Below are positions 33,520 through 43,782 of a stretch of DNA of 44,827 nucleotides, piece after piece (the stretch's first letter is position 1; each line of letters starts with the position of its first letter). The position numbers and the translations under genes were made by a program. The stretch lies in assembly GCA_944391315.1 (NCBI GenBank), contig CALXTD010000013.1, positions 1-44,827 on the forward strand, written 5' to 3'. The notes under the pieces were generated by a model. The model was not told the DNA's origin, searched no databases, and was given only the letters and a program-made list of their open reading frames with translations. Origin of the DNA: an uncultured Alphaproteobacteria bacterium (lineage in GTDB: Bacteria > Pseudomonadota > Alphaproteobacteria > RF32 > CAG-239).

Positions 33520-33548
33520 TAGACAAAACCAAAAAAATATGATATATT
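33520..33548 (+). promoter_or_regulatory. Probable promoter of the 33579 gene
   Basis: TAGACA (33520-33525) and TATATT (33543-33548) are separated by 17 bp. The start would be near 33555, just upstream of the ribosome binding site CGGAGAACGAC before the ATG at 33579. Confidence 0.5.
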
Positions 33549-33578
33549 GTCTATAAATAAAGTTTTCGGAGAACGACA

Positions 33579-34859
33579 ATGGCTGATATAAAAGATTATG
33601 AAGACCAAATCAAAGAAATCGCTAAAGACAAAAAGTGGTCAGATGAAAGATTGAAAAAAGAGCTTGCAAAGCTTCAAAGAATGCCAGAGGATAAAAGAGA
33701 CGGCTATATCGAAAAATTAAAAAAAGAAGATTCTGATAAAGAAAATCAAAATGGAGATAAACAAAAAGATAAAAATAAATCAGCCGCAGCCGATAATGGC
33801 AATCAGGGAGAAAACAAGCCCAAGGACAATAATCAGGTTGTGATTGATGAGCCTGTGGCCGAAGGTGAAGAAAACAAAAAAGAAGTGAACGTCAGCGAAA
33901 ATAGCGACGACAAACCTCAGCCAAACGCAGAAAATACAAACCAAGACTGGAAAGCTTTGCGCCGTGAAGAATGGAAAAAGTTTGCGGAGAAAAAAGGCAA
34001 AGAGTTTGCCGAAACCACAGAAGCCCAAGCACCTGACTTAGGCCTAAAGGTTGGCGCTGATAATATTCATTACCAAGACAGTTCTAACGTTAATATGAGC
34101 AATGGAGAATATGATCAGTTCTTGACCCTTGTTCAGATTGAAAAAAAGGATAAAACCGAAGTTATAAATTTTGGTGATATAAAGAGCGATGACTATAAAG
34201 CCAAACTAGCCGCTGCCTGCGTTCAAGAGGATATGAAGTTCAAAAAAGGCCCGCGTTATATTGATTTGAACATGGAATGTTTTAAGAATTTGGACGATGC
34301 AACCAAGGCCAAGATTAATGACTTTAATGAAAAGAACAAAATCGAAGATAAGTATAAAGCCAAGGTTGAGGAATTAAAAAAACTCAAAGAGAGCAAGGGA
34401 GAACTTGATTTCGCTCAGATTAAAGATCCGACAGAAAGATTAATTGCCTATACGGCAGCCAAAGAAACCGGCGTAAAAATAAACAACCTTGCCAATGATG
34501 AGTTGATATATGATGAGCAGAAAAATCCTGAAAAGAAGCAAGAGATTGAAAGAGCGCGCAAGGTTATAGACGGCGTAAGAGATAAAACCGCAGTTAAGGA
34601 AGATGCCTTTGATATGCATGAAAGAAGAGTAAAATCTTTGCAAAAAATGCACCAAGAAGTCAAAGACGGCACCCGCCATCGTGGTGAATTTACCAAAGAC
34701 GGAAAAAAACAGGAAGCAAGCTTAAGACAAACCATAAACGGCACAACTTACCATGTTGATCGCAAAGATGTTAAAACCGAGGTCGTTGACGGCAAAGAAA
34801 AGTATGTTAAGAACAACTTAGGGAAATACGTTTTGAAAGAGCGCAACAACAGCAGATAA
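33579..34859 (+). CDS. Large highly charged cytoplasmic protein, unknown function
   Basis: 426 residues, very rich in Lys, Glu, Asp and Asn, without signal peptide or membrane span. Residues ~1-50 form a helical region ('DYEDQIKEIAKDKKWSDERL'). Residues ~50-125 are a low-complexity acidic/basic linker ('DKQKDKNKSAAADNGNQG'). The rest alternates charged helices with a few folded-looking parts ('YIDLNMECFKNLDDATKAK', 'DPTERLIAYTAAKETGVKIN'). No family is recognised. It has its own promoter and terminator. The next gene also codes a long, charged, unrecognised protein with a repeat region, and the two could be functionally linked, but nothing proves it. Confidence 0.75.
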   Translation: MADIKDYEDQIKEIAKDKKWSDERLKKELAKLQRMPEDKRDGYIEKLKKEDSDKENQNGDKQKDKNKSAAADNGNQGENKPKDNNQVVIDEPVAEGEENKKEVNVSENSDDKPQPNAENTNQDWKALRREEWKKFAEKKGKEFAETTEAQAPDLGLKVGADNIHYQDSSNVNMSNGEYDQFLTLVQIEKKDKTEVINFGDIKSDDYKAKLAAACVQEDMKFKKGPRYIDLNMECFKNLDDATKAKINDFNEKNKIEDKYKAKVEELKKLKESKGELDFAQIKDPTERLIAYTAAKETGVKINNLANDELIYDEQKNPEKKQEIERARKVIDGVRDKTAVKEDAFDMHERRVKSLQKMHQEVKDGTRHRGEFTKDGKKQEASLRQTINGTTYHVDRKDVKTEVVDGKEKYVKNNLGKYVLKERNNSR

Positions 34860-34876
34860 AATAAATTAAAAAGAAA

Positions 34877-34903
34877 AAAGCCCATTTGTAAAAATGGGCT
34901 TTT
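34877..34903 (+). terminator. Intrinsic terminator of the 33579 gene
   Basis: An AAAGCCCATTT arm (34877-34887) pairs with AAATGGGCTTT (34892-34902) across a 4-base loop, followed by further T. It lies 18 bp after the stop codon. Confidence 0.85.
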
Positions 34904-34988
34904 GTAGAAAAAACAATGCAATACGCCTACAATTATACAAAAACAACAAAATAATGCCAGAAAAATACAAAATTTGTCAAAATAACAC

Positions 34989-35017
34989 TTGCAACGATTC
35001 TTTTTTTGTGCTATATT
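34989..35017 (+). promoter_or_regulatory. Probable promoter of the PVKPE-repeat gene
   Basis: TTGCAA (34989-34994) and TATATT (35012-35017) are 17 bp apart; the start would be near 35024. ACAGGAG precedes the ATG at 35051. Confidence 0.6.
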
Positions 35018-35050
35018 ACTGAAAGTTAAACAAACAGGAGTATCCAAATT

Positions 35051-37156
35051 ATGGAAAATTTAGAAGCAATCAAACTCGTTCAGTCAGGCAAAGAAATGAG
35101 CTTTGCAGAAATCAAAGATGTGCTTGATGTATTTAAAGAACACAAAAATACAAACAGTGCCGAGTTTATAAGATTAAAACAACAAGCGCGCAAAAAAATC
35201 AGTGGCTTAAAAGAAAAAATGCCGGAGATGGATTTGCAAGAATCTATGGCTGCTGTTTATGCCATGAAGGAATTCAGCACACCGGAAGAGCGCAAAAGCG
35301 AAGATTTTGAAAAAGTTTTGGGCAGCATTGAAGACCGCATTGTTGAACTTAAAAAAGAAAACCCGACCAATATTGCCCCGAACCAAGAGCAATATGAACA
35401 TCCGGTAGAAATAAAAGAAGAAACCAACGCCAGCGAAATCAACCGCAACTATATAGCGCTTGAAAATTTTGATAATGCCGAAAATCCGCTTGATGAAAAA
35501 GATGAGTTCTTCAAGCAGAGCCGTGCCGGACTGGAAATGCTGGACATTCGTGATGAAAACGGCAATCCGGTCGATATGAATTCTGAAATTGTAGAATCTG
35601 CCAGACTCCAAACCATCTCAGAGTTAGTAACCTCCAAAGAAAAAGTAACACCGGAAGAATTTCGCGCACGCTTAAGAGATAATATTGATAAAGCTGTTTT
35701 CAGCATTTTGAACGTTGATAATGCCGCCAAAATGGCACAAAAGAAAGACATGAAGTCTGTTCGCCAAGAACTGGACACCATGTTGACCCAATATAACGAA
35801 GGCGGCAAGAAGAACAAAAGACAAGTCAGCGTGAACAACGCGATTGCCGTTATTACCGATGCTTCTCAGCAGGTTGATAAGTTTGCCAACAAGCTGAAAG
35901 CCAAATTCGGTGAAATTCCGGCAGTAAAAGGCTTAAAGAGTCGCTTGAGCAAGTTAGATGACAAATTAACCAAGAAATATGGCAAGACCTACACCAAAAC
36001 CAAAGCTGTTGTTCAAGGTGTCAGCGGTGTTGTCACTGACTTAGGCTTGGTTATGGTTGCCGGTGCTTGCGGACCTGTCGGCTTGGGTGTATATTCACTT
36101 TATACCTTTAAGAAGAACGTTGTGCCTCACTTGAGCGCATATCAAAAAGCCAACCAAGAAACAGGTATCAGCTTTAGTGACTATAACAAAGCGCACAAAA
36201 AAGACGCATTCCTTGCCGGATTATATACGGTAACATCAGGTTTAACCGCCGTAAGTGCTGGTTTAATGGCTGCACACAATGTTGTAACCAACGCCGGAGC
36301 CACAACGGTTGACGCTGTTACCAAATATGCCTCAACCGGAAAAATCATTGCCGGTGGAACAGCTGTTGCGGTTAAGCAAAGTGCTGACGTTAAGAAAGCC
36401 TTTGATAATAACGAAAATGTTGGACAAGCCGTCGGCAAAGCCGCATTATCATTGGCCTTGTTTGGTCTTATGGCCGGCGCACGCGAAAATTATGACATTG
36501 TCGAACACGGCGATCATGGTAATATTGCCGGCGGAAATGAAGGCCACGGCGGAATCACGATTAACGGTGATGTAAATATTCATAACGGCGACAATATCTA
36601 TATTGATAACTGTTGCGATTGTGAAGAGGTTGTTTATGACAATCCGAATGTTCCTGAAGAGCCGGTTAAACCCGAACCGGTTAAACCCGAACCGGTTAAA
36701 CCAGAGCCGGTTAAACCAGAGCCTGTTAAACCAGAGCCTGTTAAACCAGAGCCTGTTAAACCAGAGCCTGTTAAACCCGAACCTGTAAAACCCGAACCGG
36801 TTAAACCCGAACCTGTTAAACCAGAGCCTGTAAAACCGACAACCCCGATAGCGCCGGCAGAACCGGAAGTAAAAGTACCGGCCAATGGTGTTCGTGATTT
36901 TGATGATATTTATGAATTAATGAATGATAATGCCGAAAAAGGTATTGTTCACGATAATCAAGATGGTTTGTGGTACGACCAACAAAAGTCAAACAGCAAA
37001 GAACTTGATGCTTTGGCTAAGGATTTATGGAACACGGTAAAAGGCGAGAATAATTGCCTTGATACACCGGCCGAACCGACCAATCCGAAGGAAGGTGCCC
37101 GTGAATATAGCTCTGTTCTCGAAAAAATAAAATCCGAGATGAGCCATAATAGATAA
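35051..37156 (+). CDS. Large repeat protein with hydrophobic core and PVKPE tract, unknown function
   Basis: 701 residues. Residues 1-~310 are charged and helical ('EIKDVLDVFKEHKNTNSAEF' near the start). Residues ~315-475 hold several Gly/Ala-rich hydrophobic stretches ('VSGVVTDLGLVMVAGACGPV', 'LYTVTSGLTAVSAGLMAAHN', 'KAALSLALFGLMAGA') that could insert into or act on a membrane. A Gly/His/Asp-rich segment follows ('DHGNIAGGNEGHGGITINGD'), then a CCDCEE motif (Cys521, 522, 524) that could bind metal. Next come twelve PVKPE repeats, and a C-terminal ~100-residue charged domain. No signal peptide. No family is recognised. Single-gene unit with promoter and terminator. Confidence 0.78.
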   Translation: MENLEAIKLVQSGKEMSFAEIKDVLDVFKEHKNTNSAEFIRLKQQARKKISGLKEKMPEMDLQESMAAVYAMKEFSTPEERKSEDFEKVLGSIEDRIVELKKENPTNIAPNQEQYEHPVEIKEETNASEINRNYIALENFDNAENPLDEKDEFFKQSRAGLEMLDIRDENGNPVDMNSEIVESARLQTISELVTSKEKVTPEEFRARLRDNIDKAVFSILNVDNAAKMAQKKDMKSVRQELDTMLTQYNEGGKKNKRQVSVNNAIAVITDASQQVDKFANKLKAKFGEIPAVKGLKSRLSKLDDKLTKKYGKTYTKTKAVVQGVSGVVTDLGLVMVAGACGPVGLGVYSLYTFKKNVVPHLSAYQKANQETGISFSDYNKAHKKDAFLAGLYTVTSGLTAVSAGLMAAHNVVTNAGATTVDAVTKYASTGKIIAGGTAVAVKQSADVKKAFDNNENVGQAVGKAALSLALFGLMAGARENYDIVEHGDHGNIAGGNEGHGGITINGDVNIHNGDNIYIDNCCDCEEVVYDNPNVPEEPVKPEPVKPEPVKPEPVKPEPVKPEPVKPEPVKPEPVKPEPVKPEPVKPEPVKPEPVKPTTPIAPAEPEVKVPANGVRDFDDIYELMNDNAEKGIVHDNQDGLWYDQQKSNSKELDALAKDLWNTVKGENNCLDTPAEPTNPKEGAREYSSVLEKIKSEMSHNR
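36662..36841 (+). repeat. Twelve 15-bp tandem repeats encoding PVKP(E/T)
   Basis: Twelve in-frame copies of CC(G/T)-GT(T/A)-AAA-CC(C/A/G)-GA(A/G), the last ending in Thr. Silent changes at third positions come in blocks (CCG/CCC/GAA copies against CCT/CCA/GAG copies), showing growth by duplication of multi-unit blocks. The encoded Pro/Lys/Glu stretch should form a stiff extended spacer between the hydrophobic core and the C-terminal domain. Copy number may vary between strains. Confidence 0.95.
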
Positions 37157-37184
37157 AATAATAAAAAAAGCTCCTTGTTTAACT

Positions 37185-37218
37185 AAGGGCCGGAAAGAAT
37201 TTCCGGTCCTTTCTTTTT
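37185..37218 (+). terminator. Intrinsic terminator of the PVKPE-repeat gene
   Basis: A 12-bp stem (37185-37196 with 37200-37211, one G-U pair) and a 3-base loop, followed by TCTTTTT. Confidence 0.88.
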
Positions 37219-37233
37219 GCGTGGGAAGAATAA

Positions 37234-39365
<2,132 letters not shown>

Positions 39366-39370
39366 AAATA

Positions 39371-39435
39371 AAAAAATCCCCTTTCAATGTGAACTGTCCC
39401 CCGAAAGTTGGACAGTTCATCAAAGGGGATTTTTT
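39371..39435. terminator. Bidirectional terminator with a second palindrome nested in its loop
   Basis: Outer stem: 14 bp (39371-39384 with 39422-39435) of A6-TCCCCTTT against AAAGGGGAT6. Inner stem: TGAACTGTCC (39390-39399) with GGACAGTTCA (39410-39419), 10 bp, loop CCCGAAAGTT. It separates the convergent LOG gene and the CxxC exported protein gene; the A and T flanks let it act on both strands. The inner palindrome resembles the terminal repeats of some IS3-family elements, and no transposase is present. Confidence 0.85.
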
Positions 39436-39919
39436 AGTAAGGAGCGTAAGGGTCATTATAATCGGTAAAGAAGGTTGACACTTCGGTCATAAACACTTCT
39501 TGATAGGTATAAGGGTTAAAGTTTTCATCATAAGGGATTTTCAGAAACTTTGTTTTTAACCCGTTTTCATTAACATCTTGCAAGACGATGGAAAGAGGTT
39601 GATAGAGATTATAGTTATCAACATTGGCATAATTTCCGGCAGCTTCTTCTTCCTCATAATTAATCATCGAGAAGTTATATTGCCCTTGCCAGCCGTTGTT
39701 ATTATAAGATTGCTCAATGTTTTGAATAGCCTCAAGGCAGGAATCACAAGGCTCGTTATTAAAAAAGACATAAATAATCGGCTGACCGTTAGGAGAATAG
39801 GGCTCATTATCTTGCCCCGTCTGCCCGTAATAGCCGCTATCATAAGGATTATATTGAGCCAAAGCCACCGATGTCAAAAAAACAAAAGCCGCTGCAATAA
39901 AAAGAAATGACTTACGCAT
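39434..39919 (-). CDS. Exported thioredoxin-fold-like protein with CxxC motif
   Basis: 161 residues from the ATG at 39919, with GAGGT 6 bp upstream (an in-frame GTG four codons earlier is less likely). The signal peptide (about residues 1-22, ending SVALAQ) predicts export. The mature start is Tyr/Gly/Asn-rich, followed by 'QPIIYVFFNNEPCDSCLEAI', a beta strand leading into a C-x-x-C helix as in thioredoxin folds, and 'YNLYQPLSIVLQDVNENGLK', consistent with the cis-Pro strand. A periplasmic redox or disulfide role is plausible, but the fold assignment is by eye. The stop overlaps the shared terminator. Confidence 0.7.
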   Translation of the reverse strand: MRKSFLFIAAAFVFLTSVALAQYNPYDSGYYGQTGQDNEPYSPNGQPIIYVFFNNEPCDSCLEAIQNIEQSYNNNGWQGQYNFSMINYEEEEAAGNYANVDNYNLYQPLSIVLQDVNENGLKTKFLKIPYDENFNPYTYQEVFMTEVSTFFTDYNDPYAPY

Positions 39920-39976
39920 AAAATACCTCACGGAAAAGATAAGCTTAAAGAAGAAATAATCCGTAAAACAAAATAA

Positions 39977-41068
39977 TCAAGAGTCGATAATATTCAAAAT
40001 TTTGCGTGGATTTTTTCCAATTCGAGACAGAATTTCATAAGAGATAGTATCGGCATCACGCCCCATATCATCAAGAGTATAAAAGTCATTGAGCAAATAG
40101 GCATATTCGCCAACACTCACATCAGGAATATCGGTAATATCGCAAATAATATTGTCCATGGAAACACGACCGAGAATACGCGCTTCATAGAGTTTTTTCC
40201 CACGTGGGAAAAACAGTTTTCCAACGTTTGACAAGGCACGAGGAACACCGTCGCCATAGCCGATGGAAACAATAGCAATTTTGCGTTCCGAAGCGGCACG
40301 GTATGTGGCCGAATAGCCGACAAATTCACCTTTAGGTAGCGGCTCAACCTGCAAAACTGGCGCTTTAAGCGTAACCACGGGCTTCATCTGATTTTGACGG
40401 TAAGGCGCGGTGTTAATGCCATAAAGAGCCGCCCCGAGACGAACAATATCGAACTGAAATTTTTCACCGAGAAATGTTCCGTCCGAAGCCGAGAGCGACG
40501 CCGGAAGCGATGGAAAATATTTTTCTTTGAGACGTGTAAAATTCTCAAGCTGATGCTGATTCATAAAATGGTCTTTTTCATCGCCACAGGCCAAATGCGA
40601 CATAACGGCACCAAAAATTTGTCGGTCTACAGTTGATAATGCCTCAAGCTCATGTTCACGAAATCCAAGACGGTTAAGGCCGGTTTCAATATTAATCATT
40701 GGTTTGAGAGAATTAGGCTTATGCGCTTTCCAAAAGGCCAGCATTTGCGGCGAGCTGATAACCGGAATCAAGTTCGCGGATTTGAACAGAGAAAGACTGT
40801 CTTCACCGATTCCCTGCAACACATAAATATCCGCATCGGGAACAACCGGGCGGATTTTTTCGCCTTCCACGGCATGAGCCACAAAGAAAATACGGCATTT
40901 CCCGTCTTGATAGAGTTTTTTTGCCACAATAGCGGCGCCCAAGCCATAAGCATCATCTTTAACCACGGCCGCCGCCTGAGCATGAGGGGCAATTTTTTTG
41001 AGAGTAAGGTAGTTATCTAACAGATTTTTAAGGTTGATTTCAAAGATAGGTCTTGTCAAAACGCTCAT
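39977..41068 (-). CDS. alr: Alanine racemase
   Basis: 363 residues from the ATG at 41068. It makes D-alanine for peptidoglycan, with pyridoxal phosphate. The PLP lysine is in 'AAAVVKDDAYGLGAAIVAKK' (Lys37). Other family segments are 'NIETGLNRLGFREHELE', 'DIVRLGAALYGINTAP', 'GEFVGYSATYRAASERKIAI' (catalytic Tyr region), 'VSIGYGDGVPRALSNVG' and 'LGRVSMDNIICDITDIP'. The start is weakly marked: no good ribosome binding site, and the open frame reaches a TTG at 41104. 'MSVLTRPIFEINLKNLLDNY' is the natural N-terminus. Divergent from tatD. Confidence 0.95.
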   Translation of the reverse strand: MSVLTRPIFEINLKNLLDNYLTLKKIAPHAQAAAVVKDDAYGLGAAIVAKKLYQDGKCRIFFVAHAVEGEKIRPVVPDADIYVLQGIGEDSLSLFKSANLIPVISSPQMLAFWKAHKPNSLKPMINIETGLNRLGFREHELEALSTVDRQIFGAVMSHLACGDEKDHFMNQHQLENFTRLKEKYFPSLPASLSASDGTFLGEKFQFDIVRLGAALYGINTAPYRQNQMKPVVTLKAPVLQVEPLPKGEFVGYSATYRAASERKIAIVSIGYGDGVPRALSNVGKLFFPRGKKLYEARILGRVSMDNIICDITDIPDVSVGEYAYLLNDFYTLDDMGRDADTISYEILSRIGKNPRKILNIIDS

Positions 41069-41111
41069 CACGACATACACTTTCAAACAATAAATAAGGA
41101 GCAATAATTAA

Positions 41112-41858
41112 ATGAATTTTATCGACACCCACGTCCATTTGCAAGCCTATAATTCAAACTATACCCCTGAGCTTTTAGCCATGGCAGAAAAAGCAGGGAT
41201 AAAAAAGATGATATGCGCGGGCATAAATCTTGCTGATTGGGCCAAGATAGCGGCGCTCAAAAAACAATATGAAGGGAAGATTATTGCGGCTTATGGCTTT
41301 CACCCATGGGAGGCAAAAAACACAGAAGCCGGATGGTTGGGCAAGCTTGAAACAAAGTTACAACAAGATAAAACCGCACTCGTCGGAGAATGTGGATTAG
41401 ATGGCATAAAAGACAAGGAAGAAGAGCCCCAAAACAGCGTGTTTGCGGCGCAGATAGAACTGGCGCAAAAATACGAGCGCGCTTTGCTTGTCCATAGCGT
41501 TCATTGCGGCAAATGGCTGGAAAAACATTGGAAGGAGCTGGCTAAAACCAGATTTGTGCTTCATTCATATAACGGCAAGCAAGAGATATTGAAACAAGCC
41601 ATAAAAATAGGTGGATATATTTCTTTTTCATTATCAATTTTGCGTAACAAAGATGCTGCCGAATTGCTAAAGCAAATCCCGCAAGACCGCTTGCTGATTG
41701 AAACCGACAGCCCGTGGCAAGGACTGGAAAAAGGCCAAGAAAACACGCCGTTAAATTTGCCGTTTTTAGCATCAGAATTGGCAAATTTAACAGGAGAAAA
41801 GCTTGAAGATTTTGCCGCGCGGGTGTACAAAAATTCAGAGGAGTTTATAAATGGCTGA
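41112..41858 (+). CDS. TatD-family metal-dependent hydrolase
   Basis: 248 residues. Metal ligands expected for TatD are visible: 'FIDTHVHLQAY' (two His), the Glu of 'VGECGLDGI', His in 'LLVHSVHCGKW' and 'VLHSYNGKQE', and the Asp of 'LIETDSPWQG'. 'AAYGFHPWEAKN' is typical too. Family members are DNases or D-aminoacyl-tRNA deacylase-like enzymes; the role here is unproven. TAAGGAG precedes the ATG at 41112. The end overlaps the next gene by 8 bp, starting the tatD-tcdA-hydF operon. Confidence 0.9.
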   Translation: MNFIDTHVHLQAYNSNYTPELLAMAEKAGIKKMICAGINLADWAKIAALKKQYEGKIIAAYGFHPWEAKNTEAGWLGKLETKLQQDKTALVGECGLDGIKDKEEEPQNSVFAAQIELAQKYERALLVHSVHCGKWLEKHWKELAKTRFVLHSYNGKQEILKQAIKIGGYISFSLSILRNKDAAELLKQIPQDRLLIETDSPWQGLEKGQENTPLNLPFLASELANLTGEKLEDFAARVYKNSEEFING

Positions 41859-42567
41859 ACCACAAAATAATGATGACCGCTTTCAACGAACAAGAGCCTT
41901 AATCGGCGCCGAAAAACTGCAAAAATTAAAAAACGCGCGCGTGATGGTTGTCGGTTTGGGGGCTGTTGGGGGCTATGCCTTAGAGGGCTTGGCCCGCGCG
42001 GGAATAGGGCGCTTGGTTTTGGTTGATTTTGACAGCTTTGAATTAAGCAACATCAATCGTCAAATTTTAGCCTTGAGCTCAACACTTGGGCAGAAAAAAA
42101 CAGTTATTGCCGCACAAAGAGTAAAGGAGATAAACCCCGCTTGCCAAGTAATGCCAAAGGATATGTTTGTATCTCCTGAAAACATCAATGAGCTGCCGTT
42201 TGATGAGGTTGATTATGTGGTTGACGCGATAGATTCGCTTGATTCAAAAGCCAGCTTGATTGCCGAATTAGTCAAGAGAAACAAAAAGTTTATATCATCA
42301 ATGGGCGCAGCACTCAAAACAGACCCGAGCAAGATAAAAATTTGCCGCTTAAATCAAACAAGCGTTGACGGCCTGGCAAAACAACTAAGACATCGCTTAA
42401 AAGACAAAGGCGTTGATTTAGCTCAGGTCAAGTGCGTTTCCTCAACCGAAGAGGCACAGAGGATAAATAGCACCGAGCGTCAGCCTTTAGGCTCATTGCC
42501 AACAATCACGGCGATTTTTGGTCTTACAATTGCCAATGAGGTTATCAGAGAAATTATTGAGGAGTAG
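41851..42567 (+). CDS. tcdA: tRNA threonylcarbamoyladenosine dehydratase (TcdA/CsdL), ThiF/E1-like
   Basis: 238 residues. It uses ATP to cyclise t6A37 of ANN-decoding tRNAs to ct6A. Visible: the nucleotide loop 'VMVVGLGAVGGYALEGLARA', the acidic end of strand 2 'RLVLVDFDSFELSNINRQIL' (Arg of INRQ), Lys in 'LGQKKTVIA', Asp in 'VVDAIDSLDSKASLIAEL', and 'VSSTEEAQRINSTERQPLGS' with 'SLPTITAIFGLTIANEVI'. The latter is the TcdA-type C-terminus. It is somewhat shorter than the E. coli protein (~268). It overlaps tatD by 8 bp and precedes hydF by 8 bp. Confidence 0.93.
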   Translation: MAEPQNNDDRFQRTRALIGAEKLQKLKNARVMVVGLGAVGGYALEGLARAGIGRLVLVDFDSFELSNINRQILALSSTLGQKKTVIAAQRVKEINPACQVMPKDMFVSPENINELPFDEVDYVVDAIDSLDSKASLIAELVKRNKKFISSMGAALKTDPSKIKICRLNQTSVDGLAKQLRHRLKDKGVDLAQVKCVSSTEEAQRINSTERQPLGSLPTITAIFGLTIANEVIREIIEE

Positions 42568-42575
42568 TAAGAAAA

Positions 42576-43775
42576 ATGGAAAAAGTGCAAAAGTCTTTAA
42601 GGCTGCATATTGCTCTAGTTGGACGTGTTAATTCGGGCAAATCAAGTTTTTTGAATCTTGTTAGCGGTCAAGATGTTGCGATAACTTCGCCATTGGCCGG
42701 CACTACGACCGATACGGTAGAAAAGACGCAAGAGCTGATACCCTTGGGACCGGTTGTTTGGTTGGATACGGCAGGCTTTGGCGATGACACCGAACTTGGG
42801 CAAAAACGCATGTCAAAGAGCCTAAAAGCGCTGGATAAGGCCGACATCATTGTGCTGGTTTGCGAAGGTGATAAAATCGAAGACGTTGAGCAACAAATCA
42901 TCAATGAGGCAGAGGCCAGAAATCTGCCGCTGATAAAGATATTTAACAAAGCCGATAAATACCCGAATATTAAGCCCGAAGAAGGTGCAATAATTGCAAA
43001 TTCGAGTGATTTAAGCTCTCGTGACAAAGTTTTGACAGCCTTTAAGGCTGAGCTGATAAAAAAAGCACCGGAAGAAATAATTAATACGCCGACTTTGATT
43101 GGTGATTTAGTAAAACAAAATTCAAGCGTTGTTTTAGTCATTCCTTTGGACGACCAAGCTCCCAAGGCAAGATTATTGCCTCTTCAAGTCCATGTCATAA
43201 GAGACTGTTTGGATAACGCCTGCAGCGTGATTGAAACCAAAGAAACCGAATATCTGCAAACTTTGAACCTTTTAAAAAATAAGCCGGATTTAGTCATAAC
43301 CGATTCCAGCGTGATAAAGCAGATAGCAGAGCAAACACCGGCAGATGTCAAATTAACCACATTTTCAATCATTTTTGCTCGCTTGAAAGGTGATTTGCAA
43401 AAGCTGGTTGAAGGTGTAGAACAGATTGCAAAATTACAAGACGGGGATAAGATTTTGGTAGCTGAGTCTTGCACCCATCATGCGGATAAAAACGATATTG
43501 GCCGTGTTAAAATCCCAAATTTAATCCGCCAAAAGACCGGAAAACAACTTGAGTTTGTGCATATTGCCGGTTGTGATTTTCCGAGTGATTTATCAAGCTA
43601 TAAATTAGTCATTCAGTGCGGCGGCTGCATGAGCCCCAGACGTCTGATTTTAGGCCGCATAAACCGCTGCGAACAGGCAGGTGTGCCGATAACCAATTAT
43701 GGTGTATGTCTATCGGCCCTAAACGGAGCTTTGCCGCGTGTAATCGCGCCGTTTCCGGAAGTTAAAAAAATATAA
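42576..43775 (+). CDS. hydF: [FeFe]-hydrogenase maturation GTPase HydF
   Basis: 399 residues. HydF is the GTPase scaffold that receives the 2Fe subcluster built by HydE and HydG and loads it into [FeFe] hydrogenase. GTPase motifs: G1 'ALVGRVNSGKSSFLNLVSGQ' (Gly16-Ser23), the 'AGTTTDTVEKT' switch, G3 'VWLDTAGFGDDTELG' and G4 'IKIFNKADKYP'. The dimerisation domain follows. The cluster domain has 'ESCTHHADKNDIGRVKIPNL' (Cys299) and 'LVIQCGGCMSPRRLI' (Cys348, Cys351), then 'GVPITNYGVCLSALNG'. The residue before the last CxxC is Gln347 where most HydF have His. Last gene of the operon; hydE, hydG and the hydrogenase are not in the window. Confidence 0.94.
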   Translation: MEKVQKSLRLHIALVGRVNSGKSSFLNLVSGQDVAITSPLAGTTTDTVEKTQELIPLGPVVWLDTAGFGDDTELGQKRMSKSLKALDKADIIVLVCEGDKIEDVEQQIINEAEARNLPLIKIFNKADKYPNIKPEEGAIIANSSDLSSRDKVLTAFKAELIKKAPEEIINTPTLIGDLVKQNSSVVLVIPLDDQAPKARLLPLQVHVIRDCLDNACSVIETKETEYLQTLNLLKNKPDLVITDSSVIKQIAEQTPADVKLTTFSIIFARLKGDLQKLVEGVEQIAKLQDGDKILVAESCTHHADKNDIGRVKIPNLIRQKTGKQLEFVHIAGCDFPSDLSSYKLVIQCGGCMSPRRLILGRINRCEQAGVPITNYGVCLSALNGALPRVIAPFPEVKKI

Positions 43776-43782
43776 CAAACAC

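Noticed and set aside
36662-36841. Short tandem repeats that might be taken for a CRISPR array
   Set aside because: Units are 15 bp, directly adjacent with no spacers, and code in frame for PVKPE.
36634-36885. Minus-strand frame with Thr-Gly-Ser-Gly-Leu repeats
   Set aside because: It is only the complement of the PVKPE repeat; no start signals and no independent support.
39385-39421. A complete insertion sequence between the LOG gene and the CxxC gene
   Set aside because: Only a short palindrome similar to IS ends is present; there is no transposase gene or target duplication that can be recognised.
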